NCBI RefSeq assembly: GCF_023333595.1
Contig: NZ_JAIQZM010000003.1
Coordinates: 223,358-287,357, forward strand
Reading direction: 5' to 3'
Origin: Argonema galeatum A003/A1
GTDB lineage: Bacteria; Cyanobacteriota; Cyanobacteriia; Cyanobacteriales; Aerosakkonemataceae
Length of the DNA stretch: 64,000 bases
Shown: positions 46,371-55,602 of the stretch, piece after piece
Layout of the letters: the number at the start of each line of letters is the position of its first letter
Numbering within the stretch: position 1 is the first letter of the stretch
The notes under the pieces: generated by a model
The model's database searches: none
What the model saw: only the letters and a program-made list of their open reading frames with translations
What the model was told of the DNA's origin: nothing
Position numbers and translations under genes: made by a program

Positions 46371-46402
46371 GTTGAGTTAAGCGATAACAAAACCCAACCT
46401 AT
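46370..46402. repeat. short GTTGAG...CAACCTA hairpin repeat
   Basis: GGTTGAGTTAAGCGATAACA followed by AAACCCAACC, a small member of the GTTGGGTTTCG family. It lies between the convergent glycosyltransferase and Uma2 genes, where it could help terminate transcription. Confidence 0.45.
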
Positions 46403-46414
46403 AAAAGTTCAAAT

Positions 46415-47146
46415 TTACTCAACGAATTTTCTCACCTCTTCCACAGATAAACTCAAAGCTTCTGCTATCTGTTCTACACTTAATCCTAATCTCAATAACC
46501 GAGGAATGGCATCTCGTCGCGCTTTTTCGGCTTGCTGTCGCGCCAATTCAGTTTCTTTATGACTCAACAATTTCTTCCCAGTTTGAGGATCGTAAAATCT
46601 TAATTCCCCTCCTATTAATCGCAAATCCAAACCCAATACTTCACTATAAATTGATAAAATACCATCCGCTAAAACATTACCTGCAATAGGTTGATAATGA
46701 CCATCAATAAGTCGAGAACCCTTAAGTTGCAAAGTCAGGTAATCTCCCGTCGGGTCATACTGAAAATACTCTGGTATTCCCAGTTGAGCATACTTACGCG
46801 GTTTTTCTTCTTCATCATTTTCCTGAGTAGTCAAAGAAGTAATTTCCAAAACAAAGCTAGGAACTTTATTTTCTTCCTGCCACAGTTTATAGCTCAAACG
46901 CTTTTTCTTCCTGACTCCAAAAACCACAAAAACATCGGGAGCAAGCACCGCACTTGGCACACCTTTTTTATAGTAAAAAAACAGATTGCCGGATACGTAG
47001 ACATCCTCTCTATTTTGAAAATAAATATCTAGCGCTTCCACACAATAAATTAAATAATCGCGTGCTGGATCGCTCTCTGCCATTGTTGTACCATCAGAGT
47101 CGGGATAGATGATTTCAGTTTTGAGTTGATTTGGTGCAATCGTCAT
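46415..47146 (-). CDS. Uma2 family (DUF820) putative endonuclease
   Basis: 243 residues. The PD-(D/E)XK-like core is recognisable: SAVLAPDVFVVFG provides the Asp, and VPSFVLEITSLTT the E-x-[TK] element. The C-terminal tail (ARRDAIPRLLRLGLSVEQIA, then EALSLSVEEV) is a common helix-turn extension in this family. Uma2 proteins are very abundant in cyanobacteria, with no proven role; nuclease activity is inferred from fold only. It follows the M61 peptidase gene by 20 bases on the same strand, so co-transcription is possible. Confidence 0.85.
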   Translation of the reverse strand: MTIAPNQLKTEIIYPDSDGTTMAESDPARDYLIYCVEALDIYFQNREDVYVSGNLFFYYKKGVPSAVLAPDVFVVFGVRKKKRLSYKLWQEENKVPSFVLEITSLTTQENDEEEKPRKYAQLGIPEYFQYDPTGDYLTLQLKGSRLIDGHYQPIAGNVLADGILSIYSEVLGLDLRLIGGELRFYDPQTGKKLLSHKETELARQQAEKARRDAIPRLLRLGLSVEQIAEALSLSVEEVRKFVE

Positions 47147-47166
47147 AAAGTCAAAACCTCAAACTC

Positions 47167-48954
47167 TTACAAAATACCAGACATCGACACTCCCAACCAC
47201 CCGGCAAAGTTTTGTTTTTGCGTTGAGGAAGAGTTCTCCACAGCGACAATCTTGTAAGAGTTGGGGCGCGGTGCTGCTAGGGTAACTGGCAAAGTCCGCA
47301 ACTCGTCTTGATGAAAAACTGTCACCTGGATGGTGTCGCCCGGTTTATAATCTTTGAGGCGATCGCTCAAATGTTCTGCCGTCACCCGCAACCCATCGAT
47401 CGCCAGCAACTCATCACCAGCATCCACACCCCCTACTTGAGCTGGAGAACAAATTTCTACAAAATTGATTACTTCTTTACCATTTTGTGCTTTTCCTGTC
47501 AAGCCCATATAAGGTGGCTGTTCTTCATCCGAATCCGATCGCACTTGCAACCCAAAAGGTTCCAGGTACTCATCAAAAGGCAACTCATCCGTTCCATCAA
47601 TATATCGCGCAAAAAAGTCCCTCAAATCCATACCAGCTACAGATTCGATCGCTTCCTGCAACTGGGAAGGCGTAAAGCCGATTTCCTCTTTACCGAACTC
47701 TGACCACATTTGCCGCATCACATCATCGAGCGATCGCTTATTTTCATATCTTCCTCGAATCAACAAATCCAGCAACAACGAAACCAATTCCCCCTTTAAG
47801 TAATAAGAAATTTGGGAATTATTGCTATTTGCATCTTGTCGATAAAGCTTAATCCACGCATCAAAACTCGACTCACTCACCGGCTGCACTTTTCGTCCCG
47901 GTATTGTCAGGAATCGGCTAATTTCCTTACCCAAATTATGCAAAAATGACTTAGCATCGTAGATCCCCGATCGCAGCGGAATCAACAAATCGTAATAACT
48001 TGTCGTCCCCTCACTAAACCACAGTGAAGGAGTGTAATTCTCCCCATCGTAATCAAACTTTTCTAGCCCTTTAGGACGGAGGCGCTTAACATTCCACAAA
48101 TGGAAAAATTCATGCGCCACCAATTGCATAAAGCGATCGTACTTATCCTTAGCCCGAAAACCAAAACGCGAATAATTTAAAGTGCAGGAATTTTTGTGTT
48201 CCAAACCACCAGCACCCGTAGAAGCCAAATGCAGCAGAAACACATACCTTTCATAGGGTAGCCCCCCAAACATTTCAGCTTCAACCTGGATAATTTTTTG
48301 GATATCGGGAATAATCCGATCCGCTTCGGCATTTCCCTGTCCCCAAATTGCTAACTCATGAGACTTGCCCAGCACCTCAAACTCATATAAATTGTGACAG
48401 CCAACTTCAAACGGACTATCCACCAGCGTATCAAAATCCACCGCCTCGAAAACATTAACTTGCCCTGCAACCGGCGGCAAAGGCGTTGTCACCCTCCATT
48501 CTGCTAAAGGCGGGATAATTTCGATCGCGATCGGTTGCTGCTCAAATCCCGGTAAATAAAAACACAGCGCCGCCGGATTGAAATAACCGTGAGAATCATC
48601 TAAATGATTTGTACGCACCGTCAGCTCGTTGGCAAACACGCGGTACTTCACTGTTATTTCAGACACCCCATCAGTTTCAATTTGCCAGTGATTTTTCCCT
48701 AACTTACACCAAGGCAAAATATTGCCCCCGCTATAAGCGGAAAAATCCTGCAAATGCTTAGCATACTCCCGCACCAAGTAAGAACCTGGAGTCCAAACCG
48801 GCAGCTTTAAATCAAGCACTGAAACTGACCAACCTACAACCTGCAAAGTCACCTCAAACAGGTGAGAACTAGGCAGCGGCATCGCAACCTGGTAGTGAAT
48901 TGCCGGTGCGGTGCTGGTAAAGCGGCTGAATCGGACTTGAGTGGCTTCCGTCAT
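47167..48954 (-). CDS. M61 family metallopeptidase with PDZ domain
   Basis: 595 residues. An N-terminal beta domain (LKLPVWTPGSYLVREYAKHL, the M61 signature) precedes the gluzincin catalytic domain with zinc motif HEFFH (first His at 281, in LVAHEFFHLWNVKRLRP) and the downstream Glu in LWFSEGTTSYY. A C-terminal PDZ domain (QVGGVDAGDELLAIDGLRV) follows. No signal peptide, so it is likely cytoplasmic. Relatives are glycyl aminopeptidases. Length is normal for the family. Confidence 0.92.
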   Translation of the reverse strand: MTEATQVRFSRFTSTAPAIHYQVAMPLPSSHLFEVTLQVVGWSVSVLDLKLPVWTPGSYLVREYAKHLQDFSAYSGGNILPWCKLGKNHWQIETDGVSEITVKYRVFANELTVRTNHLDDSHGYFNPAALCFYLPGFEQQPIAIEIIPPLAEWRVTTPLPPVAGQVNVFEAVDFDTLVDSPFEVGCHNLYEFEVLGKSHELAIWGQGNAEADRIIPDIQKIIQVEAEMFGGLPYERYVFLLHLASTGAGGLEHKNSCTLNYSRFGFRAKDKYDRFMQLVAHEFFHLWNVKRLRPKGLEKFDYDGENYTPSLWFSEGTTSYYDLLIPLRSGIYDAKSFLHNLGKEISRFLTIPGRKVQPVSESSFDAWIKLYRQDANSNNSQISYYLKGELVSLLLDLLIRGRYENKRSLDDVMRQMWSEFGKEEIGFTPSQLQEAIESVAGMDLRDFFARYIDGTDELPFDEYLEPFGLQVRSDSDEEQPPYMGLTGKAQNGKEVINFVEICSPAQVGGVDAGDELLAIDGLRVTAEHLSDRLKDYKPGDTIQVTVFHQDELRTLPVTLAAPRPNSYKIVAVENSSSTQKQNFAGWLGVSMSGIL

Positions 48955-48988
48955 TAATCCAAAATCCCAAATCTAAAATCTAAAATTG

Positions 48989-49672
48989 CTAGACTCGTCC
49001 TGCCAGGTGCGTCAACTGCTTAAGGTTGATCAGATGGATAACTTGACGCCCAGCATCAATCTTGATCCAGCCCTTACTATCTAGTTTTTCCATAATTTTA
49101 GTCGTTTCCTCCACACCGATATCCGTCACATCAGCCAAATCTTTCAAAGGGATGTTATAGATTTCCGTTCCCTTCTCGGTTGCCTGACCGTAATTTTCTC
49201 CCATAGCCACCAAAGTGTTAGCTAACTTGACAGCCGGTGGCTGATGGCGCAATTGAAAGCGGTGGTTCATTTGGCGCAGTCGCCGTACCATCACTTGCAG
49301 CATCCGGTGGTGCAGCTGGGGGTCTTTGAACAGAGTTTGAATAAATCGTTGAGCATGGACGCTAAGCAAGCGCACCGAGCAGAGGGCAACCACATCGGTT
49401 GAGCGGGGGGATTCATCTAGAATCGCCATTTCTCCAAAAAAATCACCCTGTCCCAGAATTGCCAGCGTCACACCGTCATCGCCAACGATGCGTCGGACTT
49501 TGACCCAGCCAGATACCAGGAAGTAAACCGCGTTACCCCAAGCATCTTCCATGAGAACCGCTCGGCCTGCTGGGTATTCGTGTTCGTCAGAAACCGACAG
49601 AAGCCATTCTAAGGTTTCTGGGTTGACAGTGTTGAAAAGGGGGAAAAGTTCACTAAAATCTTCAGTTTGCAT
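48989..49672 (-). CDS. Crp/Fnr-family cyclic-nucleotide-binding transcription regulator
   Basis: 227 residues. The N-terminal cNMP-binding barrel contains the pocket FGEMAILDESPRSTDVVAL, in which the Glu and the Arg-Ser pair are those that hold the phosphate and ribose in true cAMP receptors. A long dimer helix (LQVMVRRLRQMNHRFQLRHQ) leads to a C-terminal winged helix (IPLKDLADVTDIGVEETTKI). cAMP binding is therefore plausible, and a receptor for the adenylate cyclase encoded at 10712 is one possibility. No Fnr-type cysteine cluster. It lies 34 bases upstream of the M61 gene on the same strand. Confidence 0.88.
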   Translation of the reverse strand: MQTEDFSELFPLFNTVNPETLEWLLSVSDEHEYPAGRAVLMEDAWGNAVYFLVSGWVKVRRIVGDDGVTLAILGQGDFFGEMAILDESPRSTDVVALCSVRLLSVHAQRFIQTLFKDPQLHHRMLQVMVRRLRQMNHRFQLRHQPPAVKLANTLVAMGENYGQATEKGTEIYNIPLKDLADVTDIGVEETTKIMEKLDSKGWIKIDAGRQVIHLINLKQLTHLAGRV

Positions 49673-49940
49673 GAAAGATCTTAAAAAGAGTAGACCAACC
49701 TTGGCAGAATTGATATTCTCCTCCTTGCTTTAGCAAGGATCTGCCATACTGGCAGCAAAGGTTAGCTGGTATTTTCCTAGTCTAGCGATAACTGGTTTAG
49801 AACCAATCCAACAAACAGTTTTTGGTATCCGCTCTAGTATTGTACCTTTTTAGGGCAGTCAGCCTTTACTTCCTTGCAAACCTTTCTATTTTCGCTGCCA
49901 TGACCAGCCTGCTGAGCAACAAAGCAATCGGTTCTCTACC

Positions 49941-51185
49941 TCAACTGGTAACGTTATCGTCAGAGTTCATCTCCACTTGCAGCAATTTCAGCGTTTCCAG
50001 CTGTTGGTTCAGGCTCTTGAGCAATTGGTCTAGAGCAGGCAAAGCATTTAACTGTCCTGCTGTTAGAGTCGGATCGATGCGAGTGCGCTTTTGAATTTCA
50101 TTTATCTTGGTCTGGAGCTGCTGGGCCATAGTCAAGGCATCTCGACTCAAATTTTCCAGCTGCTGCTGTTGATAGAACTTCAAAGCTGCTCCCCGCAATA
50201 CTTGCAGCGTTGCTTCTTCTCCGTGAGTACCGGGCATCACCCGCAAGCGCAACAGCAAACGGTTTTGTTGATAAATTCTCTCGATCTCTACTTGTTTCGG
50301 GTGTTCTACCGAAATCAAAGACAGGTGGGTCAAGCGCTTCAGCTCGTTGATCACTCCCTGAAACACAGCGGTATCCAATCCTTCCAACACGGACTGCAAG
50401 ACACCATTCTGACTCCAGAGAATGCGACCGCTATTTGGATGTCGCTCGAAAAAAAGCCGACCGATTCCTCCGGCGAGGACTCTTGCTAGCAACTCCTGTA
50501 GCAAGTTTTTAGGTGGTAGGGTCGCCAGAACTTCCACTGGGCTTGATATGTGATGTGCCTGTACTTCTAAAACAGGCAAGCCCACGCCGGAGGATGGCGT
50601 TGGCGGCTGGGGCGATTTTGTCTTTAGCTTTTGCTTTTCAGGTGTATCCTTTGGGGGCTGGGGCGAAGGGGTATATGAATGGCTTGAAGTGGTGGGTGGC
50701 GCTGTCACCTGTGACGAACTTGGCTCTAACTCCTGTTCTTTTAAATTTTCTGGACTATCTACAATCAGCGTGGGTTGAGCGTTTTGGTCAAACTCCTGTT
50801 CAGATGGAGTGTTCTGCTGTTTGGCAGTTGCTTGCTTTAGCTGCCCGATATGGTTTAAGTAGGCCGACAGCACTGCTTGGTGCTTTGCTGCTGAAATTGG
50901 CTGCGGCACCAGGGAGCAATTCATGTAGGCCAAGATGCGGCGCACGTAATCCAACGCGGCAGAGTCATCGGGATTCACCATGCCCAAATTAAGGTGGGTT
51001 CCCTCTAGGGAAATGGGCAGAACTTGATGATACAGGCAAGCTTCAAAGGGAAGGATACCATCAATTAACCGGAACGTTACGTCGTAATTCGCCTGTTCCA
51101 TCCCTTTGTCAGGTTGAGGTGAGAAAAATGCTTGCCGATCGCTGCTCTGCTTGAGCTTTACTAGGTTACTTGCCAAGGGTGCCAT
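49941..51185 (-). CDS. PilB/GspE-like protein without the ATPase domain
   Basis: 414 residues. Residues 30-115 resemble the GspE/MshE N-terminal domain (FEACLYHQVLPISLEGTHLN, then LGMVNPDDSAALDYVRRI). A Pro/Ser/Thr-rich linker (about 130-215) follows, then a region matching the N2 domain of PilB ATPases (IGRLFFERHPNSGRILWSQN, GVLQSVLEGLD, LRLRVMPGTHGEEATLQVLRG). Where PilB continues into Walker A, this protein switches to a coiled coil and ends. It cannot hydrolyse ATP, so it may be a regulator or adaptor of the type IV pilus motor. Confidence 0.75.
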   Translation of the reverse strand: MAPLASNLVKLKQSSDRQAFFSPQPDKGMEQANYDVTFRLIDGILPFEACLYHQVLPISLEGTHLNLGMVNPDDSAALDYVRRILAYMNCSLVPQPISAAKHQAVLSAYLNHIGQLKQATAKQQNTPSEQEFDQNAQPTLIVDSPENLKEQELEPSSSQVTAPPTTSSHSYTPSPQPPKDTPEKQKLKTKSPQPPTPSSGVGLPVLEVQAHHISSPVEVLATLPPKNLLQELLARVLAGGIGRLFFERHPNSGRILWSQNGVLQSVLEGLDTAVFQGVINELKRLTHLSLISVEHPKQVEIERIYQQNRLLLRLRVMPGTHGEEATLQVLRGAALKFYQQQQLENLSRDALTMAQQLQTKINEIQKRTRIDPTLTAGQLNALPALDQLLKSLNQQLETLKLLQVEMNSDDNVTS

Positions 51186-51791
51186 AGGTGTTTATTAAAG
51201 CTTACTACCATCTCACACACTCCTTTTCCGGAGCGAAAGTTTTCAGTTTTGGGTTTGAATTTTTAGAGGTAGGTTTAACTACTTTATCTATTTTTAGACG
51301 AGTCTACTTTGTTAAACTCGCCTGTACAGATTCTCTTCTATTCAAAACTGGAAACCCATAACTTAACACTCTCCCCAGGAGTGAACTTGGAGGCTGCGAC
51401 ACAATGCTGGCGGCCAATTCTGCTACCCCAACTTTCGCAGCCAGCCTACAAATGTGTCAGTTTCACTTTTGTACCCAGAAGGTTTGACCCAACCAAGGAT
51501 TTGTGGTTAGAACACCCTACCCTTCTCTCATTTAATGCTTTTTTTGATACTAAAGTGTCATTCTTTAGTCAAGACTGTTTACCTCTAAAGAAAGATTTTC
51601 TGACTTTAGGGTTATAGGTCTAAATTCAATTGGATATCAGCCAGCAATAGCACCCTTACAGTTAAAGAGAATATTATAACTCTTTTTGATTCCTCTGTAC
51701 AGCCTTGATGGCAACTCTGATGCACCCTACTCTATGTGCCAGTTGCGTAAGTCCTATTTAATAAAAAGGTTTGAGTTTTTTTATACGCTCT
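51186..51791. other. 606-base intergenic region, no gene recognised
   Basis: Between the PilB-like and HetZ-related genes, both on the minus strand. It contains AACCAAGGATTTGTGGTTAG (near 51493), matching CAACAAGGATTTGTGTTGAA near 62859, and a GCGTAAGTCCTA MITE-end motif at 51744. A 102-codon plus-strand frame (51309-51617) has no recognisable protein features. The promoter of the PilB-like gene must lie at the left side but is not identifiable. Confidence 0.45.
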
Positions 51792-52922
51792 TTAAGAAGG
51801 GCTGCGCTTTTCTTGCGCTGCTAGGTAAAGCTTGCTCCATTCGCCCATGACCTGATTGGTTTTCAGGTTCAAATCTTGGGCGATCGCTTCTAGGGTTTTG
51901 CCAGTTGCCAGTTTGTCCAGGAGTAGGCGTTGCTCAGGCGTGAGGCTTGAACAGTATTCCTGCCATTGGCTCGGTGTCAAACCCAGGTGGTGTTCCTGTA
52001 AGGAAGTTTCTAGCCAATTGGCTACTAATTCAGGTTGGATTTTGAGGGCAAAGACTCTCACGGCGTGGTAGCTAATTTTTTCCCGCAGCCGATAAATTTC
52101 CTTGATCGGCTTGTCCAAGGTACGGGCGATCTCTTCCTGGGAGCGACCCTGGAGATAAAGCTCCAGCCAATCTTGAGCGACTGGGCCGACGGTTTGAACC
52201 AGGTAAGACTCAAATTCCTGTTTTACAGATGTCCGCGCTGCCATTCTTTCTTCCCAAGCTTGGGTTTCTTGATACTGAGCCATTGCTTGGGCGTCTAGCA
52301 GACTGACTGGGTTGTCTGCATCTTCCGGCATCACTTCTTCGGAAACTAGCCGCACTAGGTCGCCTGTTGGCACGTGGGTGATACCTCCCCGTCCCGATCG
52401 ACGCAGGTAGTTGACAAAACGGTAAAGCAGCAGCGGTTGGTTGCGGATGGGCCGCAGGCAGTATTCTTCGGCGGAAGCAAGCAGTAGGGCGTTTCGCAGT
52501 CGGGAATCCGAGCTGCACTTGGTAATCCAGGCGATTTGCTGCTGCAAATAGCGATCGCTGTGTAACAATTCTTGAATTACTTCTTGTAAGACATCGACCA
52601 CAGCCCGGTGGCGATCGCGGCTGAGGGAGACCCAAGTCTTTATTTTATTTCGCAGCATTACCAGAGAACCCAGCCGAGTAATCAAATTACGATAAGCTCG
52701 CTCTGGCCCGACTCCCAGATACCGATGCAGTAAAATGCGGTAGCGATAGTCCATTGCTTGCTCGGCAATTGCTAACTGGCTGGCGGTTAGCTCCTCAAAC
52801 CGCGCTAAATCTTTTCCCAATAGCCAGCTAATAATACTCTCGTATGTTGCCCGATCGTAGTTCGGACAGTCTACCTGGAGCCGAGCGAGCCAATTCTGGG
52901 CTAATTTTTCAGCTATTTGCAT
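51792..52922 (-). CDS. HetZ-related protein 2
   Basis: 376 residues. The pattern ASQLAIAEQAMDYRYRILLH, RYLGVGPERAYRNLITRL, VVDVLQEVIQELL and YCLRPIRNQPLLLYRFVNYL is that of the HetZ-related family of cyanobacteria, whose founder HetZ controls heterocyst differentiation. Two C-terminal segments look like sigma-factor-type helix-turn-helices (GRSQEEIARTLDKPIKEIYR and GKTLEAIAQDLNLKTNQVMG), so DNA binding is likely. HetZ relatives also occur in non-heterocystous species, so this alone does not prove heterocyst formation. The following 292-base gap shows no recognised feature. Confidence 0.85.
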   Translation of the reverse strand: MQIAEKLAQNWLARLQVDCPNYDRATYESIISWLLGKDLARFEELTASQLAIAEQAMDYRYRILLHRYLGVGPERAYRNLITRLGSLVMLRNKIKTWVSLSRDRHRAVVDVLQEVIQELLHSDRYLQQQIAWITKCSSDSRLRNALLLASAEEYCLRPIRNQPLLLYRFVNYLRRSGRGGITHVPTGDLVRLVSEEVMPEDADNPVSLLDAQAMAQYQETQAWEERMAARTSVKQEFESYLVQTVGPVAQDWLELYLQGRSQEEIARTLDKPIKEIYRLREKISYHAVRVFALKIQPELVANWLETSLQEHHLGLTPSQWQEYCSSLTPEQRLLLDKLATGKTLEAIAQDLNLKTNQVMGEWSKLYLAAQEKRSPS

Positions 52923-53214
52923 GGAGTCTAGCTCCTCACGTCCTTAATTAAAGAGTTTCCCTCACAACCTTGCCGATGTATTCACCCACCTGGGTCATGT
53001 TTACCTACCAATGACAAAAGCCATATTTGGGTAAGCTCCGATGATACACCAACATCTAGTCGAGGCCATTTCTTGTTTAGATCGACACCCTCCTACAAGA
53101 GGTGTTTCAGATCGCAATCAAATGGAGAGCAGTCTCACCAACCGTAAATATTACATCTTGTAAACTAAAGTAAAGTTGCTTTAATATTGTCTGCACCCAG
53201 CCTCTGTCGAAACT

Positions 53215-55449
53215 ATGCACCCAGAGCCAATTGAGATGCGCCTGCAAAAACTCAAGCAAGAGCAGGAACTAATTTTAAGCCAAGTGGACAATGCGATCGC
53301 TATATTTGACAGATCCCATCGACTTGTCTTGTTCAACAATAAGCTTTCTGCGATTTGGGGCTTTTCCTCAGAGTGGCTGCAAAGCAAGCCGACGTATGAA
53401 GCTGTTTTTGCTGAAATCTTAGCGCAGGGCTACTGGTTAGAAGCGCAGCACAAACAGCTGGTTTCTACTATTGAGCAAGCAGAGGCTGAAAATGTTTCCT
53501 ACTATATCGAGCAAAGCAATGGCATCTGCCTTGATGTTTACGCCACCGTAACATCAGACGGGGGATGCCTGTTTACCTTCCGAGACGTGACCAGCTACCA
53601 GCGAGCCCTAAAGGAAGCTCAGCTGACACAGGCAAATTTAAATGCCCAAGTGAGGCGTCAAGCTTTTTTATTAAGCTTAACAGAACAGCTACAGCCTGCT
53701 ACCGATCTGCGGGAAATTGGGCAGTTTGCCCTTAGCTATCTGGTAGAAGTAATGGGTGCAGCTTTTGGCGATGTTAAGGTAATTACTGGAGAAGGAGTCG
53801 ATCGCCAAGCAGGCGTCCTCACCAATAAAGTTTTGGGACAATTTATTGCCACTTACGGCGAAGTCGCTGTTGCTGAAATGGAAGCGCTGCTCTCTAGAGG
53901 CATTCCTTACGGTCAAGGACTACTTTGGGAAGTGGTGGAAACGGGCAAGCCAATTTTTGTGGAAGATTATTACAACCACCAAAACGCACTACCGGGGTTT
54001 CGCCACCCAGCGATCGGTCAGTTGGGCATTTTTCCCATTCCAGCTGCGGATGGCACCATCATAGGGGTTTTAACCCTGGAATCTCGCAGTTTGCAGAAGT
54101 TACAAGAAGCTCCCCAACAGGATATGCTCCTGGCAGCTTGTCGGACTTTGGGTGTCGCGATCGAACGCGCTCAAGCTCAAGAGAGTCTGCGTCAGATTAA
54201 CGAGGACTTAGAGCGAGCATCCCAGATGAAATCTGAGTTTCTCACCTCCATGTCCCACGAACTGCGGACACCCCTCAATAGCATTCTCGGATTTTCTGAC
54301 TTGTTATTGAGACAAAAGGCCGGTTCTTTGAGCGATCGCCAGATCGGCTATGTCCAAACGATTGAAAAAAGCGGTCAACACCTATTGCAGTTGATTAACG
54401 ACATTTTGGATTTATCCAAAATTGAAGCTGGCAAAGCAGAAATCGACCTACAACCTGTCTCCCTGCAATACCTCTGTACCGAATGCCTGAAGATGATTCA
54501 GCCGCGTGCAGATAAAAAACGACTGGCTCTTTCGTTGGAAATTGACTATCGACTCAAGAACGCGAACTTGGACGAGCGTCGCGTCAGCCAAATTTTGATT
54601 AATTTACTTTCCAATGCCGTTAAATTCACGCCGGAAGGCGGACAAATTAAGCTCAGCAGTCGATTGATTTATGGAAATAAACTGGCAAAGGAATATCGGC
54701 CCGATCGCAGTCCTATCAATCCCAGTACCCCTTATCTGTGCCTGGAAGTAAAAGATTCTGGAATCGGCATTGCCAAGGATAAGTGGCATTTGCTGTTCCG
54801 ACCTTTCCAGCAGGTAGATGCTTCTTTAACTCGGCGTCACGAAGGTACAGGTTTAGGTTTGGCTTTAACAAAGCGATTGGCGGAACTGCACGGCGGTACT
54901 GTCTCCCTGGAATCGGTGGAAAATGAAGGCTCTACATTTCGGATCTGGCTACCTTTGACCGAAATGCGAGAGGAGTCATTAGTCAGTAGTCATTCGTCAT
55001 TAGTTACTAGCAAAAAACAAATGACAGATGACAAAATAAAAATGACTATTGACAAATCAAATGCCAAACGGGTGTTAGTAGTTGAGGATCAGCCTTACAA
55101 TCAAGCGTTAATTTCTGAAGTGCTGGAACTGGAAGGCTATGCAGTTGAGTTAATCTATGACGGTCGCACGATGATGGAAATGATTAACTCTCCTCTGGTA
55201 ACACCTCAATCTTTACCTGATATAATTTTAATGGATATCCAATTGCCAGAGGTAGATGGCTTTCAGATCATTCGTCACCTCAAGCTTCACCCTTTGTGGA
55301 AAAATGTGCCGACGATCGCTGTAACTGCGATCGCAATGGCGGGCGATCGCGATCGCTGTTTGGCTGCTGGTGCCAATGCCTACCTCAGCAAGCCTTTGAA
55401 TATCGATGAATTGATGGCTACCGTGCGATCGTTTTTAGATAAAAAATAG
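53215..55449 (+). CDS. hybrid histidine kinase PAS-GAF-HisKA-HATPase-REC
   Basis: 744 residues. PAS-like domain (about 15-130, VDNAIAIFDRSHRLVLFNN), GAF (about 150-320), HisKA with His348 in SHELRTPLN, HATPase (SNAVKF, DSGIGI, GTGLGLA) and a C-terminal receiver with Asp674 in LMDIQLPEVDG. No membrane segment, so a cytoplasmic sensor. The linker before the receiver (SLVSSHSSLVTSKKQMTDDK) is encoded by a GTCAGTAGTCATTCGTCATT-type repeat commonly found between genes, which suggests repeat invasion of a flexible region. No response regulator is adjacent. Confidence 0.9.
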   Translation: MHPEPIEMRLQKLKQEQELILSQVDNAIAIFDRSHRLVLFNNKLSAIWGFSSEWLQSKPTYEAVFAEILAQGYWLEAQHKQLVSTIEQAEAENVSYYIEQSNGICLDVYATVTSDGGCLFTFRDVTSYQRALKEAQLTQANLNAQVRRQAFLLSLTEQLQPATDLREIGQFALSYLVEVMGAAFGDVKVITGEGVDRQAGVLTNKVLGQFIATYGEVAVAEMEALLSRGIPYGQGLLWEVVETGKPIFVEDYYNHQNALPGFRHPAIGQLGIFPIPAADGTIIGVLTLESRSLQKLQEAPQQDMLLAACRTLGVAIERAQAQESLRQINEDLERASQMKSEFLTSMSHELRTPLNSILGFSDLLLRQKAGSLSDRQIGYVQTIEKSGQHLLQLINDILDLSKIEAGKAEIDLQPVSLQYLCTECLKMIQPRADKKRLALSLEIDYRLKNANLDERRVSQILINLLSNAVKFTPEGGQIKLSSRLIYGNKLAKEYRPDRSPINPSTPYLCLEVKDSGIGIAKDKWHLLFRPFQQVDASLTRRHEGTGLGLALTKRLAELHGGTVSLESVENEGSTFRIWLPLTEMREESLVSSHSSLVTSKKQMTDDKIKMTIDKSNAKRVLVVEDQPYNQALISEVLELEGYAVELIYDGRTMMEMINSPLVTPQSLPDIILMDIQLPEVDGFQIIRHLKLHPLWKNVPTIAVTAIAMAGDRDRCLAAGANAYLSKPLNIDELMATVRSFLDKK

Positions 55450-55508
55450 TCAATAAGCAAGTCCGCAATAAAAAACAAAGCTATGTAACAAACGTAAAAT
55501 TTCTGGAT

Positions 55509-55587
55509 TTGGTATTGGTTGCGATGATAGCGCTATCATCGCAACCAATACCAATAATGAATGATTTATTTGCGCCGACCTACTTAC
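55509..55587. repeat. 46-bp palindrome plus conserved tail, copy 2
   Basis: TTGGTATTGGTTGCGATGAT pairs perfectly with ATCATCGCAACCAATACCAA around AGCGCT (55509-55554), then TAATGAATGATTTATTTGCG and CCGACCTACTTA. The tail matches copy 1 at 34684-34718 apart from a 4-base duplication and one C. Arm bases differ but pairing is kept. Confidence 0.85.
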
Positions 55588-55602
55588 TAATATGAGGGCA
55601 TT

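Noticed and set aside
51309..51617. 102-codon plus-strand frame in an intergenic region
   Set aside because: No family features, no good ribosome-binding site, and it contains a repeat motif shared with 62859.
51792..52922. Evidence that the organism forms heterocysts
   Set aside because: HetZ-related proteins also occur in non-heterocystous filamentous species, and no other differentiation gene is present here.
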